Positions 1 through 7,186 of a stretch of 34,493 nucleotides of DNA are shown here, piece by piece. The first letter of the stretch is position 1. Each line of letters starts with the position of its first letter. A program made the position numbers and the translations under genes. The stretch is taken from positions 1-34,493 of the forward strand of contig JAGHSK010000053.1 of the NCBI GenBank assembly GCA_018065895.1, in the 5' to 3' direction. This stretch comes from Candidatus Cacconaster equi. Lineage in GTDB: Bacteria; Bacteroidota; Bacteroidia; Bacteroidales; UBA932. The notes beneath the pieces were generated by a model, which saw nothing but the letters and a program-made list of their open reading frames with translations, did not search any database and was not told the DNA's origin.

Positions 1-80
1 CGTGGGAGATACGTGCGTCTTTTTGAAATAGAGGAAAGATAATACGCCGTGTAAGTAATTGAATACTAGCAATATGAAAT

Positions 81-112
81 TTTGACCAAAAATTCCGTAT
101 AAATTATATTTG
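81..112 (+). promoter_or_regulatory. Bacteroidota-type promoter, orphan
   Basis: TTTG at 81-84, a 20-base spacer, then TATATTTG at 105-112: an essentially ideal Bacteroidota -33/-7 pair. No protein gene on the plus strand follows it; the next gene (237-437) is on the other strand. It would drive the possible small RNA ending near 220. Confidence 0.55.
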
Positions 113-117
113 GATTT

Positions 118-220
118 TAACTGGAAATGTACGTTTTGTCCGGCAAATAATTGATGGACCAGATAGGGTTAGGTGCGTTAAACGATTGAGTCTCATCAAC
201 TGACCTGGATGATTTTTTTT
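118..220 (+). ncRNA. possible small RNA
   Basis: The stretch between the orphan promoter (81-112) and a T8 run at 213-220 has no convincing coding frame. Its 3' end can fold: GGTTAG (167-172) pairs with CTGACC (200-205), and CCA (159-161) with TGG (206-208) outside it. The inner segment holds a smaller TTGA/TCAA hairpin. The stem is followed by ATGA and eight T, which resembles an intrinsic terminator, although the enclosed loop is long. The transcript would be about 100 nt. This is inferred from promoter and terminator only; I recognise no RNA family. Confidence 0.35.
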
Positions 221-236
221 CGTGCCAGCAGGATTT

Positions 237-437
237 TTAGTCATTCTCTTCCAAAGAGAAAATCGAATCTGTCGGTTTTCCGAAGTACCTTGCGATTTTT
301 AATGCCAGTACAGTGGATGGAATATACCGGTAGGCTTCTATTGAATTGATGGTCTGCCTGCTGACCCCGACTGCTGAAGCCAGTTCCTGCTGCGTGATAT
401 CTTTGATGGCACGCTCCACCCTGACATTATTCTTCAT
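237..437 (-). CDS. XRE/YozG-type HTH regulator
   Basis: A 66-residue protein that is almost entirely one Cro/C1-type helix-turn-helix domain. Residues about 14-40 carry the typical TQQELASAVGVSRQTINSIE pattern, followed by a third conserved block ending in a short acidic tail. Small single-domain regulators of this type usually act as dimeric DNA-binding repressors of their own operon. Its start lies inside the 3' end of the upstream membrane protein gene (overlap 427-437), so it is probably translated from the same message. Linkage to two small membrane proteins suggests it controls their expression; target and signal are unknown. The HTH call is secure. Confidence 0.9.
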   Translation of the reverse strand: MKNNVRVERAIKDITQQELASAVGVSRQTINSIEAYRYIPSTVLALKIARYFGKPTDSIFSLEEND

Positions 438-894
438 TCCTTTTCCGGTTGATATAAAGTATAAACTTGAATAGAAGGAAATAGACAGGGAACTGAAGGC
501 AGAAGATAAAATGCCCCAGATACCTGAAGAATATGTATTCCGTTGAGCCGGTGGCAGGATTGTAGAAACCGAAAGTTGTATTCAGCCCCCAATAGCAGAA
601 AAGAGCCGCACCTGCGATAGCCATTATTCCGATAGTTTTAAGGCGGATACTCCTGATCATTTCGTCTTCCTCCTTTTCTTTTGAGAAACATAAGATCGCC
701 CCTCCAATCGGAACACAAAGGTACAGGCTAGAGATAGGTATCCAGCAATATCTCTCTGCCAGATGGGTGAATTGAGATTCTGCACAAAGCAGTTGTGAAA
801 GTAACAAAATCCCAAGCAGAATGAACGGAATGGCAATAATTATCCAGCCGACAGTCTGGCATTTGTGTGGAAGCATCAGTCCTGGTCTTTTCAT
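427..894 (-). CDS. small integral membrane protein (paralogue 1)
   Basis: A 155-residue protein with about four hydrophobic segments (near residues 15-35, 52-70, 88-105 and 123-148). Between the second and third lies a charged stretch, SKEKEEDEM, followed by IR and a Leu. The neighbouring 158-residue protein has an equivalent stretch at the same place, and both begin with LP, an aromatic or His, K, then G. The two are therefore related and probably arose by duplication. It overlaps the upstream gene by four bases (ATGA) and the downstream HTH gene by eleven, so the three are likely one operon. I know no function for the family; sensing at the membrane coupled to the HTH protein is only a guess. 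Confidence 0.8.
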   Translation of the reverse strand: MKRPGLMLPHKCQTVGWIIIAIPFILLGILLLSQLLCAESQFTHLAERYCWIPISSLYLCVPIGGAILCFSKEKEEDEMIRSIRLKTIGIMAIAGAALFCYWGLNTTFGFYNPATGSTEYIFFRYLGHFIFCLQFPVYFLLFKFILYINRKRNEE

Positions 895-1367
895 TTTTCA
901 ACCCTCCTCACTTTGTGCATTGTGATATTGAATTTCAAGATATACAGCAAAAACACGAAATATATCGCACTGAAACAAAAATACAGGAAACTGAATTGAT
1001 AGAAAAACAGTATTCCGAAAGCAAGTACGACGGCTGTTATCCATAGGCTCCAGACCAATGAACTCATTCTGATCTGCCCCGTCATTTCATCTTCGTCCCG
1101 CTCTTTTGACAAGGCTATGAAGCAAAGGGAGACAAGAAACCCGAGCATCGCTATTTCATTGATCGGATCATTCTTCACGACTTCAAGGATAGATGGATTC
1201 TCAAACAAGTCTTGAACGCATATTGCCAAAGCTGGTATGTGAAAATAATCAAACTCAAGCTCACCGCTGATGATGCACCACAGGCACATTGCACAGAAGG
1301 GGATGAACATCCACATCCCGATTCTTTTGAATTTGTAGGGAAGGAGATAAGTATGTTTCATTGTCAT
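891..1367 (-). CDS. small integral membrane protein (paralogue 2)
   Basis: A 158-residue protein, first gene of the leftward unit. It has four hydrophobic segments (about 17-34, 72-88, 104-124 and 127-148) and the charged SKERDEDEM stretch near residues 87-95, as in the next gene. A loop of about 35 residues between segments 1 and 2 is longer than in its relative. Two in-frame ATG codons (1367 and 1361) are possible starts; the promoter -7 box ends at 1381, so the leader is very short either way and the choice is open. Function is unknown. Reading frame, membrane character and relationship to the neighbour are clear. Confidence 0.8.
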   Translation of the reverse strand: MTMKHTYLLPYKFKRIGMWMFIPFCAMCLWCIISGELEFDYFHIPALAICVQDLFENPSILEVVKNDPINEIAMLGFLVSLCFIALSKERDEDEMTGQIRMSSLVWSLWITAVVLAFGILFFYQFSFLYFCFSAIYFVFLLYILKFNITMHKVRRVEK

Positions 1368-1380
1368 TGATTTTTCAACA

Positions 1381-1410
1381 CAAAGTTAAGTTTATTTTCC
1401 TAAATGACAA
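1381..1410 (-). promoter_or_regulatory. promoter of the membrane protein/HTH unit
   Basis: On the minus strand, TTG at 1410-1408, a 19-base spacer, then TAACTTTG at 1388-1381. The predicted start of transcription lies only about 10 bases before the first ATG at 1367. Confidence 0.6.
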
Positions 1411-1513
1411 GTATATTTTACATAATGCTTCTCGGACACCCCTCGCCAAGTGTGATTCGTCCTATGCCCCTAGTTGTGGAGTTCACGCCCCCTGCCCAGA
1501 ATGACCTGGCGAA

Positions 1514-1535
1514 GGCCCCATTGATATTCGGGGCC
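1514..1535. repeat. GC-rich inverted repeat
   Basis: GGCCCC (1514-1519) and GGGGCC (1530-1535) flank a 10-base AT-rich loop. It lies in the 270-base gap between the divergent membrane protein unit and the creatininase gene. A wider inverted repeat, TCGCCA (1443-1448) with TGGCGA (1507-1512), adjoins it. No T run follows on either strand, so it is not a plain terminator. Role unknown. Confidence 0.4.
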
Positions 1536-1590
1536 CGATAAGAAGCCATGAAGCCCACTACACCCCTCTGGAACTGTCTCTGGAAGGGGG

Positions 1591-1622
1591 TTGTGATATT
1601 CGCAAAAAGATGCTTATCTTTG
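1591..1622 (+). promoter_or_regulatory. promoter of the creatininase-family gene
   Basis: TTG at 1591-1593, a 21-base spacer and TATCTTTG at 1615-1622, ending 16 bases before the ATG at 1639. Confidence 0.6.
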
Positions 1623-1638
1623 AGTAAAATCTATCACA

Positions 1639-2541
1639 ATGAAACAAATCATCATTATTGCAGCGATAGTCCTCGGATGCTTTTGCTGCGGAGCGCAGAA
1701 CAAGGCTCAGAATAAATCTCAAAATGAAAAATTGTCCGTTCTCTGGACCGAACTTACAGGCCCCGATTTTGCCAAAGCCGTCGAAAAGGCTGAAGGTGTT
1801 TGCATCATACCGATGGGAGTGCTGGAAAAACACGGACCTCACCTTCCTCTGGCCACAGACTGCATCCTTGCCGACTACCTTGCCAAGATGGCCGCAGAAA
1901 TGGAATACGCCATCGTATTTCCAACTTTCTACGCAGGACAGATCAATGAAGCCCGTCATCAGCCCGGAACAGTTGCATACTCCACGGAACTTTGTCTGAA
2001 GCTGTTGGAAGAGACCTGCGCGGAAGTTGCCCGCAACGGTTGCAAGAAAATCATCCTCTTCAGCCAGCACGGAGGAAACAACGCCTTGGTGAACCTCTTC
2101 TGCCAGAGTCAGCTCAATTCCGATCGTGACTATATAGTCTATGAAACTCTCTTCGGATCCAAACCTGAGGTAAGAGAAAGAATTTCAAAAATGATCAAAA
2201 CCTACAGCGGAGAACATGCGGGAGAAGAGGAAACGTCGGAACTGATGGCAGCCCGCCCTGATTTGGTGAAACTGGATCAGGCCGCCACGCAGAATGGAGA
2301 AGCCCTTAATCGACTCCCTTTGGAAAAACTCCGTCCATCCATCTTCTGGTATGCCGATTATCCGAACCACTTTGCCGGGGAGCCATCACAGGCCAACATC
2401 GAACTGGGAGAATACTCCAACCTTGAAAGCGCCAAATTCCTTGCGGAGAAGATAAAGAGAGTCAAGGAAGACAAAGTCGGACCTGCCCTTCAAGCAGAAT
2501 TCTTCGAAAAGGCAACACATCCAACAGACACACAGCAGTAG
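1639..2541 (+). CDS. secreted creatininase-family amidohydrolase
   Basis: A 300-residue member of the creatinine amidohydrolase superfamily (PF02633), metal-dependent hydrolases acting on cyclic or linear amides. Metal-site motifs are visible: ExHGPHLPLxTD at residues 63-74, QHGGNN near 143-148 and HAGEEETS near 193-200. Residues 1-20 form a signal peptide with several Cys (C14, C16, C17), so the protein is exported and possibly lipid-anchored; the lipobox is not textbook. Cytoplasmic creatininases lack such a leader. It has its own promoter and lies 79 bases before the transketolase genes, which also have their own. The substrate cannot be told from sequence and should not be assumed to be creatinine. 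Confidence 0.85.
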   Translation: MKQIIIIAAIVLGCFCCGAQNKAQNKSQNEKLSVLWTELTGPDFAKAVEKAEGVCIIPMGVLEKHGPHLPLATDCILADYLAKMAAEMEYAIVFPTFYAGQINEARHQPGTVAYSTELCLKLLEETCAEVARNGCKKIILFSQHGGNNALVNLFCQSQLNSDRDYIVYETLFGSKPEVRERISKMIKTYSGEHAGEEETSELMAARPDLVKLDQAATQNGEALNRLPLEKLRPSIFWYADYPNHFAGEPSQANIELGEYSNLESAKFLAEKIKRVKEDKVGPALQAEFFEKATHPTDTQQ

Positions 2542-2555
2542 AATTCCTGCTACAT

Positions 2556-2587
2556 TTTGCGTTCATCGCCGAAAATTCCTATATTTG
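2556..2587 (+). promoter_or_regulatory. promoter of the transketolase-sigma operon
   Basis: TTTG at 2556-2559, a 20-base spacer and TATATTTG at 2580-2587, 33 bases before the ATG at 2621. It is one of the two best promoter matches in the window. Confidence 0.7.
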
Positions 2588-2620
2588 GCTTAACGAAAGA
2601 AAACAAATCAAATCCATACT

Positions 2621-3466
2621 ATGGCTAACGAATATTCCCTTGAAAATATTGCATCCCAAGTAAGGCGTGACATTGTCCGAATGGTCACAAAAGCAGCTTC
2701 CGGGCATCCGGGTGGATCGCTGAGCAGCACGGATGTATTGACATACCTGTTTTTCAAACAAATGAATGCCACTCCTGAAAATTGGGAACGTAACGGCAAA
2801 GATCAGGATATGTTTTTCCTCTCTGCAGGACATATCAGCCCGGTTCTTTACAGCGTAATGGCAAGAAGGGGTTATTTCCCGGTGGAGGAGCTGAATACAT
2901 TCAGAGTGTTTGGCACAAGACTTCAGGGGCATCCTTCAATCGAAAAGGGGCTTCCTGGTATAAATCAAGCTGCCGGATCGCTCGGTCAGGGGCTTTCCGT
3001 AGCCATTGGAGCAGCTCTCGGAAAGAGACTTTCAAATGACAAATCGATGGTTTACGTGCTGCTGGGGGATGGTGAAAGCGAAGAGGGTCAGGTTTGGGAA
3101 GCAGCAATGGCTGCATCCCACCATAAGGTTGACAACCTGATTGCAATGACAGACTGGAATCACCAGCAGATTGACGGCACCACTGAAAACGTGGCCGGTC
3201 TTGGCGACCTGAAAGCGAAATGGGAAGCTTTCGGCTGGAAAGTTCTGGAAGGTGACGGACACTGCTTCAAGAGTATCGGAGAGACTTTCAATGAGGCCGT
3301 GAAGAGTTGCGGCAATGGTGTTCCTGTAATGATTCTCTGGCACACTGTTATGGGAAAGGGTGTGGATTTTATGGAGGGCACCTGCAAATGGCATGGAAAA
3401 AACCCTTCTCAGGAGCAATGTGACGAAGCTATGAAACAAATCGATGAAACTTTGGGAGACTTTTAA
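2621..3466 (+). CDS. transketolase, N-terminal subunit
   Basis: A 281-residue thiamine-diphosphate-binding half of a split transketolase, which moves two-carbon units between ketose and aldose phosphates in the non-oxidative pentose phosphate pathway. Conserved His residues appear in SGHP (H29), SAGH (H71) and QGHP (H104). The thiamine diphosphate/Mg motif starts with GDGE at 149-152 and ends at N180. The length matches stand-alone N-terminal subunits, and the partner subunit follows directly after the stop codon, so this is a natural two-gene enzyme and not a broken gene. First gene of a rightward operon. Confidence 0.95.
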   Translation: MANEYSLENIASQVRRDIVRMVTKAASGHPGGSLSSTDVLTYLFFKQMNATPENWERNGKDQDMFFLSAGHISPVLYSVMARRGYFPVEELNTFRVFGTRLQGHPSIEKGLPGINQAAGSLGQGLSVAIGAALGKRLSNDKSMVYVLLGDGESEEGQVWEAAMAASHHKVDNLIAMTDWNHQQIDGTTENVAGLGDLKAKWEAFGWKVLEGDGHCFKSIGETFNEAVKSCGNGVPVMILWHTVMGKGVDFMEGTCKWHGKNPSQEQCDEAMKQIDETLGDF

Positions 3467-3467
3467 T

Positions 3468-4421
3468 ATGAAAAAGTACATCAATACAGGCAATAAGGAC
3501 ACCCGCTCAGGTTTTGGAGCAGGCCTTGCGGAACTCGGTCGTACAAACAGCAAAGTAGTGGCTCTGACCGCTGATTTGAAAGGTTCTCTCAAAATGGATG
3601 AATTTGCAGAGGAAAACCCTGACAGATTTTTTGAGTGCGGAATTGCAGAGGCGAACATGATTGGCATGGCGGCAGGCCTTGCCATTGACGGCTACATTCC
3701 TTTCGCCGGCAGTTTCGCCAATTTCGTGACCGCCCGCGTCATGGACCAGATACGTCAGTCGGTTTGCTACTCCCGCACAAACGTGAAGATTGCCGCTTCC
3801 CACGCCGGAATCACCCTGGGAGAAGACGGCGCCACCCATCAGACTCTTGAAGATATCGGAGTAATGAGGATGCTTCCTGAAATGGTGGTAATCAACCCAT
3901 GCGACTATAACCAGACAAAAGCTGCAACAATAGCAGCCGCAGCATATTACGGTCCCGTATATCTGAGATTCGGACGTCCGGGAGTACCTAATTTCACCCC
4001 TGCCGACCAGAAGTTCGAAATAGGCAAAGCCGTGAAGCTCAATGACGGTAAAGACTTGACCATCATAGCAACGGGTCATCTCGTATGGGAGGCTATACAG
4101 GCCGCAGAGGTTCTTGAAGAGGCCGGTATTTCCGTTGACCTTCTGAACATCCATACCATTAAACCTTTGGATGAAAAATCCGTCATAGAATCAGTGCGCA
4201 AGACTCGCAAAGTCATAGTGGCCGAAGAGCACCTGATTGCCGGTGGCCTCGGAGAGTTGGTTGCAGGCGTCCTCGCACGGACTTGCCCCGCTCCTATGAA
4301 GTTCATCGCAATCGACGACAAATTCGGTCAGAGCGGAAAGCCCGGAGAGTTGATGAAAGCTTACGGGCTTGATGCCGACCACATTGTTGCAGCTGCGCAT
4401 GAGCTGTTAAATGGACGATAA
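3468..4421 (+). CDS. transketolase, C-terminal subunit
   Basis: A 317-residue pyrimidine-binding plus C-terminal half of split transketolase. The catalytic Glu that activates thiamine diphosphate is in FECGIAEANM (E61). I chose the ATG at 3468: it follows the N-subunit stop (3464-3466) by one base and has GGGAG about ten bases upstream. An in-frame ATG at 3444 would add eight residues that overlap the upstream gene and match nothing in the family. The 3' end overlaps the ECF sigma gene by eleven bases, so translation of the two may be coupled. Both subunits are expected to form one cytoplasmic enzyme. Confidence 0.95.
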   Translation: MKKYINTGNKDTRSGFGAGLAELGRTNSKVVALTADLKGSLKMDEFAEENPDRFFECGIAEANMIGMAAGLAIDGYIPFAGSFANFVTARVMDQIRQSVCYSRTNVKIAASHAGITLGEDGATHQTLEDIGVMRMLPEMVVINPCDYNQTKAATIAAAAYYGPVYLRFGRPGVPNFTPADQKFEIGKAVKLNDGKDLTIIATGHLVWEAIQAAEVLEEAGISVDLLNIHTIKPLDEKSVIESVRKTRKVIVAEEHLIAGGLGELVAGVLARTCPAPMKFIAIDDKFGQSGKPGELMKAYGLDADHIVAAAHELLNGR

Positions 4422-4944
4422 GCAGATTCTGGAACTTTATAATTCCGGCGAAAAACGCCAGGCTTTCAATCTTATCATACGCAAGTATGGTGAGCGGCTT
4501 TATCTGCACATACGACAAATGACAATATGCCACGATGACGCCAATGATTGCATGCAGAACACCTTCATCAGGGCATGGCAGGCGATGGACAATTTTCGCG
4601 GGGAATCCAACATATATACCTGGCTGTATCGGATAGGCACCAATGAAACAATAAATTTTCTGCGCAAGCAGAAGATAAAAAATGTTTTCAGCCCGATTGA
4701 CATAGCAGCGCATCTTGCCGACGATCCATCATTCAACGGCGACAAAGCTCAAATCGCGCTGCAGGAGGCCCTGTCAAAGTTACCGCCACGGCAGAAGGCC
4801 GTGTTTACCATGCGTTACTATGACGAGATGCCTTATGAGAAAATCTCTGAGATTCTCGGCACTTCTGTAAGTTCGCTCAAGGCATCATATCATTTCGCCT
4901 ATACAAAGATGAAGAAATGGATATTAAACTATTTGGGCGATTGA
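4411..4944 (+). CDS. ECF-type RNA polymerase sigma factor
   Basis: A 177-residue group IV sigma factor. Region 2 spans about 25-95 and includes DDANDCMQNTFIRAWQ and the TWLYRI stretch used in promoter melting. Region 4 spans about 120-172 with a helix-turn-helix around YEKISEILGTSVSSLKASYH for -35 recognition. The start codon lies inside the last codons of the transketolase gene (ATGGACGATAA), an unusual link between a central metabolic enzyme and a stress-type sigma factor. The next gene encodes a one-helix membrane protein that is probably its anti-sigma factor. Inducing signal and regulon are unknown. Confidence 0.93.
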   Translation: MDDKQILELYNSGEKRQAFNLIIRKYGERLYLHIRQMTICHDDANDCMQNTFIRAWQAMDNFRGESNIYTWLYRIGTNETINFLRKQKIKNVFSPIDIAAHLADDPSFNGDKAQIALQEALSKLPPRQKAVFTMRYYDEMPYEKISEILGTSVSSLKASYHFAYTKMKKWILNYLGD

Positions 4945-4961
4945 TTGTCAAAGATTTGTAA

Positions 4962-5378
4962 ATGAGAGTACAGAAAATGGAGAACAGGAAAGAACATATG
5001 GAGAGTCCGTTCAAAATGCCTGACGGTTATCTTTCTGCCTTGGAGAATGCCGTCGGAGAGAGAATTGCGGCAGAAGATAAACAGGGATTCAAGGCTGTGC
5101 TCAAGCCTGCCCTCATATTGGCCTGCACATTCGGCCTTATATTCGGAATGGGTTATGGGGTTCTGTCCCTGACCGGCACATTGAAAGAAGATTCTGCGCC
5201 ACAAGAGAGCATCGCAATAATTGATGAAGGTCTGATTGACAGCCACTTCATAGATTTCTACGAAGAGACAGCCTTTCTTGCCGAAGAGGATGCCATCGAT
5301 GAAAATTTTGTTATCAACTATCTGGAAAATGAGGCAACTGATACCGATCTTCCAGAAATATATGCACAACTCCAATGA
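4962..5378 (+). CDS. probable membrane anti-sigma protein
   Basis: A protein of up to 138 residues. A short charged cytoplasmic N-terminus contains the MPDGYLSALE pattern often seen at the start of small Bacteroidota proteins next to ECF sigma factors. One transmembrane helix follows at about residues 48-70, then an acidic extracytoplasmic tail. The layout (cytoplasmic head, one helix, periplasmic tail) and position directly after the sigma gene suggest it holds the sigma factor inactive. Start is uncertain: ATG at 4962, 4977 and 4998 are in frame, and the last has AGGAAAG upstream. It overlaps the next gene by four bases (ATGA). There is no clear zinc-type anti-sigma motif, so the role rests on context. 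Confidence 0.7.
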   Translation: MRVQKMENRKEHMESPFKMPDGYLSALENAVGERIAAEDKQGFKAVLKPALILACTFGLIFGMGYGVLSLTGTLKEDSAPQESIAIIDEGLIDSHFIDFYEETAFLAEEDAIDENFVINYLENEATDTDLPEIYAQLQ

Positions 5379-5860
5379 AAAAGATTTTAACACTTATTGC
5401 CGTTCTGGCAATCTCTGTTGTTTCATTTGCGCAGGAGCAACAGAAAGGAAACAATTCAAAAAAATATTTTGAGCGCATTCAATCCGAGAAGATTGCATTC
5501 TTCACAAACGAACTTGACCTGACTCCGGAAGAAGCTCAAGCATTCTGGCCTGTGTATAATATGTACAGCACGGAGAAGATGCAGGCACACTTCAACACCA
5601 TGAAGCTGTTCAAAGAGATGAACCCTTGCAACGAAAACCTTTCCGATGCGGAAAAAGAGCGCCGAATCGATTCGTATGTGAAATCTCTCGACGAGGAGAG
5701 CAAGGTTCTCGCAAAATACAACAAGAAGTTCAAGTCCGTACTGCCTATGGAGAAAGTTGCAAAGCTTTACAAAGCAGAAGAATCTTTCAGGATAAAGATG
5801 ATAAACGGTCTGAGAAAAGGCCCTCAACATGGGGCCAAACAACCTCAAAAAGCCAAATAG
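5375..5860 (+). CDS. periplasmic Spy/CpxP-like sensor partner of the ECF sigma
   Basis: A 161-residue protein with a clear signal peptide (residues 1-19, ending SFAQ) and a mostly alpha-helical, highly charged mature part. It contains the ELDLTPEEAQAFWPVYN stretch typical of the small periplasmic proteins found with ECF sigma factors in Bacteroidota, which resemble Spy/CpxP-type chaperone or sensor proteins. Four-base overlap with the anti-sigma candidate places it in the same operon. It could sense misfolded protein or envelope stress and pass the signal to the anti-sigma protein; this is inference from context. Its last 16 bases overlap the convergent trmN6 gene. Confidence 0.75.
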   Translation: MKKILTLIAVLAISVVSFAQEQQKGNNSKKYFERIQSEKIAFFTNELDLTPEEAQAFWPVYNMYSTEKMQAHFNTMKLFKEMNPCNENLSDAEKERRIDSYVKSLDEESKVLAKYNKKFKSVLPMEKVAKLYKAEESFRIKMINGLRKGPQHGAKQPQKAK

Positions 5861-6552
5861 AAATCACGGGTTAGAGAAACGTAGTCCTGTGTGAATTCCG
5901 CGCCCGACTGCATTATGAGCTCCTCTTCGACGAGGGGCTCTTTTTTTTCAGCGGAAAATTCCATAAGGCATCTCTTTGGAAGGGAACCGGACTTTGTCCT
6001 TACGCGGCATATTCTTTTGAGGAACAAACCACTTTCAAAGGCCGTTCCGGCGAACAAGTCCCCTTCATCGAAAGGAAGCACTACAGCAAGCCTGCCACCC
6101 TCTTTCAACAACCTTGACGCACCTTTTATCAAATCATTGTGGGAAAGCGTATCGTTGTGACGCGCCGCATTCCTGCGTTCCTGCGGAGCTTTGAGAGAAT
6201 TGATGAAATATGGTGGATTGGAAACAATCAGATCGTATTGATTTTCATTTTCAAACGAGCGGAAATCACCTTTTATCGCCTTCAGTCTGCCGTTCCACGG
6301 GGAATCAGCAAAGTTGCCGGCAGCCTCCTCTACCGATGGCTCATCAATGTCCAATGCCGTTATCAAGGCACTACCGCAACGCTGGGCCAGCATCAAAGCA
6401 ATCACGCCTGTTCCTGTCCCAACATCAAGTATGGTTTTTTCCTTTCCACTGAGCGATACCCAGGCTCCAAGCAAAACACCATCCGTCCCGACCTTCATGG
6501 CGGAACATTCGTTCTTTACGCTGAATTGTTTGAATTTAAATGAACTGCCCAT
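5845..6552 (-). CDS. trmN6: tRNA1(Val) (adenine(37)-N6)-methyltransferase
   Basis: A 235-residue class I SAM-dependent methyltransferase of the TrmN6/YfiC family, which methylates N6 of A37 in tRNA1(Val). The SAM-binding motif DVGTGTGV is at 43-50, and the NPPYF catalytic motif of N6-adenine methyltransferases at 112-116. The N-terminal FKFKQFSVKNE stretch is typical of the family. I chose ATG at 6552; a start at 6609 would add 19 residues unlike the family and run deep into the upstream gene. It overlaps the LolD-like gene by 17 bases and is the last gene of the EF-G2 unit. Its 3' coding region carries the plus-strand terminator of the convergent operon. Confidence 0.9.
   Translation of the reverse strand: MGSSFKFKQFSVKNECSAMKVGTDGVLLGAWVSLSGKEKTILDVGTGTGVIALMLAQRCGSALITALDIDEPSVEEAAGNFADSPWNGRLKAIKGDFRSFENENQYDLIVSNPPYFINSLKAPQERRNAARHNDTLSHNDLIKGASRLLKEGGRLAVVLPFDEGDLFAGTAFESGLFLKRICRVRTKSGSLPKRCLMEFSAEKKEPLVEEELIMQSGAEFTQDYVSLTRDFYLAF
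5917..5948 (+). terminator. intrinsic terminator inside trmN6
   Basis: A nine-base-pair stem (5917-5925 with 5932-5940, one T-G wobble) closes a six-base loop TTCGAC and is followed by eight T at 5941-5948. It lies 57 bases past the stop of the last gene of the transketolase-sigma operon and is oriented to stop it. The same bases encode a Glu-rich segment near the C-terminus of trmN6 on the other strand. Confidence 0.85.
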
Positions 6553-7186
6553 CGCGCATCTCCACCGCCCGGTCAGACATTTTGGCCAGAGAACGATCGT
6601 GGGTAACAATTATTATGGTTATTCCGTATTTGTCGCGCAGTTCAAAGAAAAGATTGTGCAGGTCAGTCTTGGTCCTGCTGTCAAGATTCCCGGAAGGTTC
6701 ATCGGCAAAAAGAACTTTCGGGCTGTTTATCAAAGCTCTGGCTATTGCCACCCGCTGCTGCTCACCACCGCTCAGTTCAGAAGGCTTGTGGAAAAGACGG
6801 CTTCCGAGACCCAGAGTCTCAAGAAGTTCCTGTGCCATTTTCTCCGCCTCTTTCCTGCTTTTTCTGGCAATCAGGGCAGGTATCATTACGTTTTCCAGAG
6901 CCGTGAATTCCGGGAGCAGATGATGTGACTGAAAGACAAAGCCAATCGTGGTGTTCCGGAATTTCGCAAGTTGTTTGTCAGAGAGGGAAAACACGTCGAT
7001 ACCGTCTATCTCGACGGTACCACCGTCAGGCTTTGAAAGAGAGCCGAGTATCTGAAGCAATGTGCTTTTCCCTGCACCGGAGGCTCCGACAATGCTTACA
7101 ACTTCAGCTGGCTTCGCATAAAAACAAATATCCTTCAGGACCGCAAGGGCCCCGAAGGATTTGTATATATGAGAAGCTTTTATCAC
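6536..7186 (-). CDS. LolD-like ABC transporter ATP-binding protein
   Basis: A 216-residue ATPase of the LolD/FtsE/MacB branch. Walker A GASGAGKST is at 34-42, the Q-loop Gln near 86, the signature LSGGEQQR at 138-145, Walker B ending in ADEP at 161-164 and the switch His in VTHDRS. In the family it powers release of lipoproteins from the inner membrane, or a MacB-like exporter; no permease gene is adjacent, so the partner is elsewhere. The start codon is GTG at 7186, sharing its first base with the TAG stop of EF-G2 (TAGTG), with GAGGAG just upstream: a translational-coupling arrangement. Membrane-associated in the cytoplasm. Confidence 0.9.
   Translation of the reverse strand: MIKASHIYKSFGALAVLKDICFYAKPAEVVSIVGASGAGKSTLLQILGSLSKPDGGTVEIDGIDVFSLSDKQLAKFRNTTIGFVFQSHHLLPEFTALENVMIPALIARKSRKEAEKMAQELLETLGLGSRLFHKPSELSGGEQQRVAIARALINSPKVLFADEPSGNLDSRTKTDLHNLFFELRDKYGITIIIVTHDRSLAKMSDRAVEMRDGQFI

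Noticed and set aside
1424-1540. A 38-codon plus-strand frame in the gap before the creatininase gene
   Set aside because: It opens with ATG and is Pro-rich, but has no promoter of its own, no ribosome site and no recognisable motif, and it ends just past a GC-rich hairpin. Probably chance.
1389-1540. A G-quadruplex on the minus strand
   Set aside because: There are several G runs, but the loops between them are too long for a standard quadruplex.
1558-2070. A 170-codon open frame opposite the creatininase gene
   Set aside because: The plus-strand gene has a signal peptide and all metal-site motifs; the minus frame has no recognisable content.
2621-4421. Transketolase as a broken gene split by a stop codon
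   Set aside because: Each half has the length and motifs of natural two-subunit transketolases, and the second has its own start and ribosome site.
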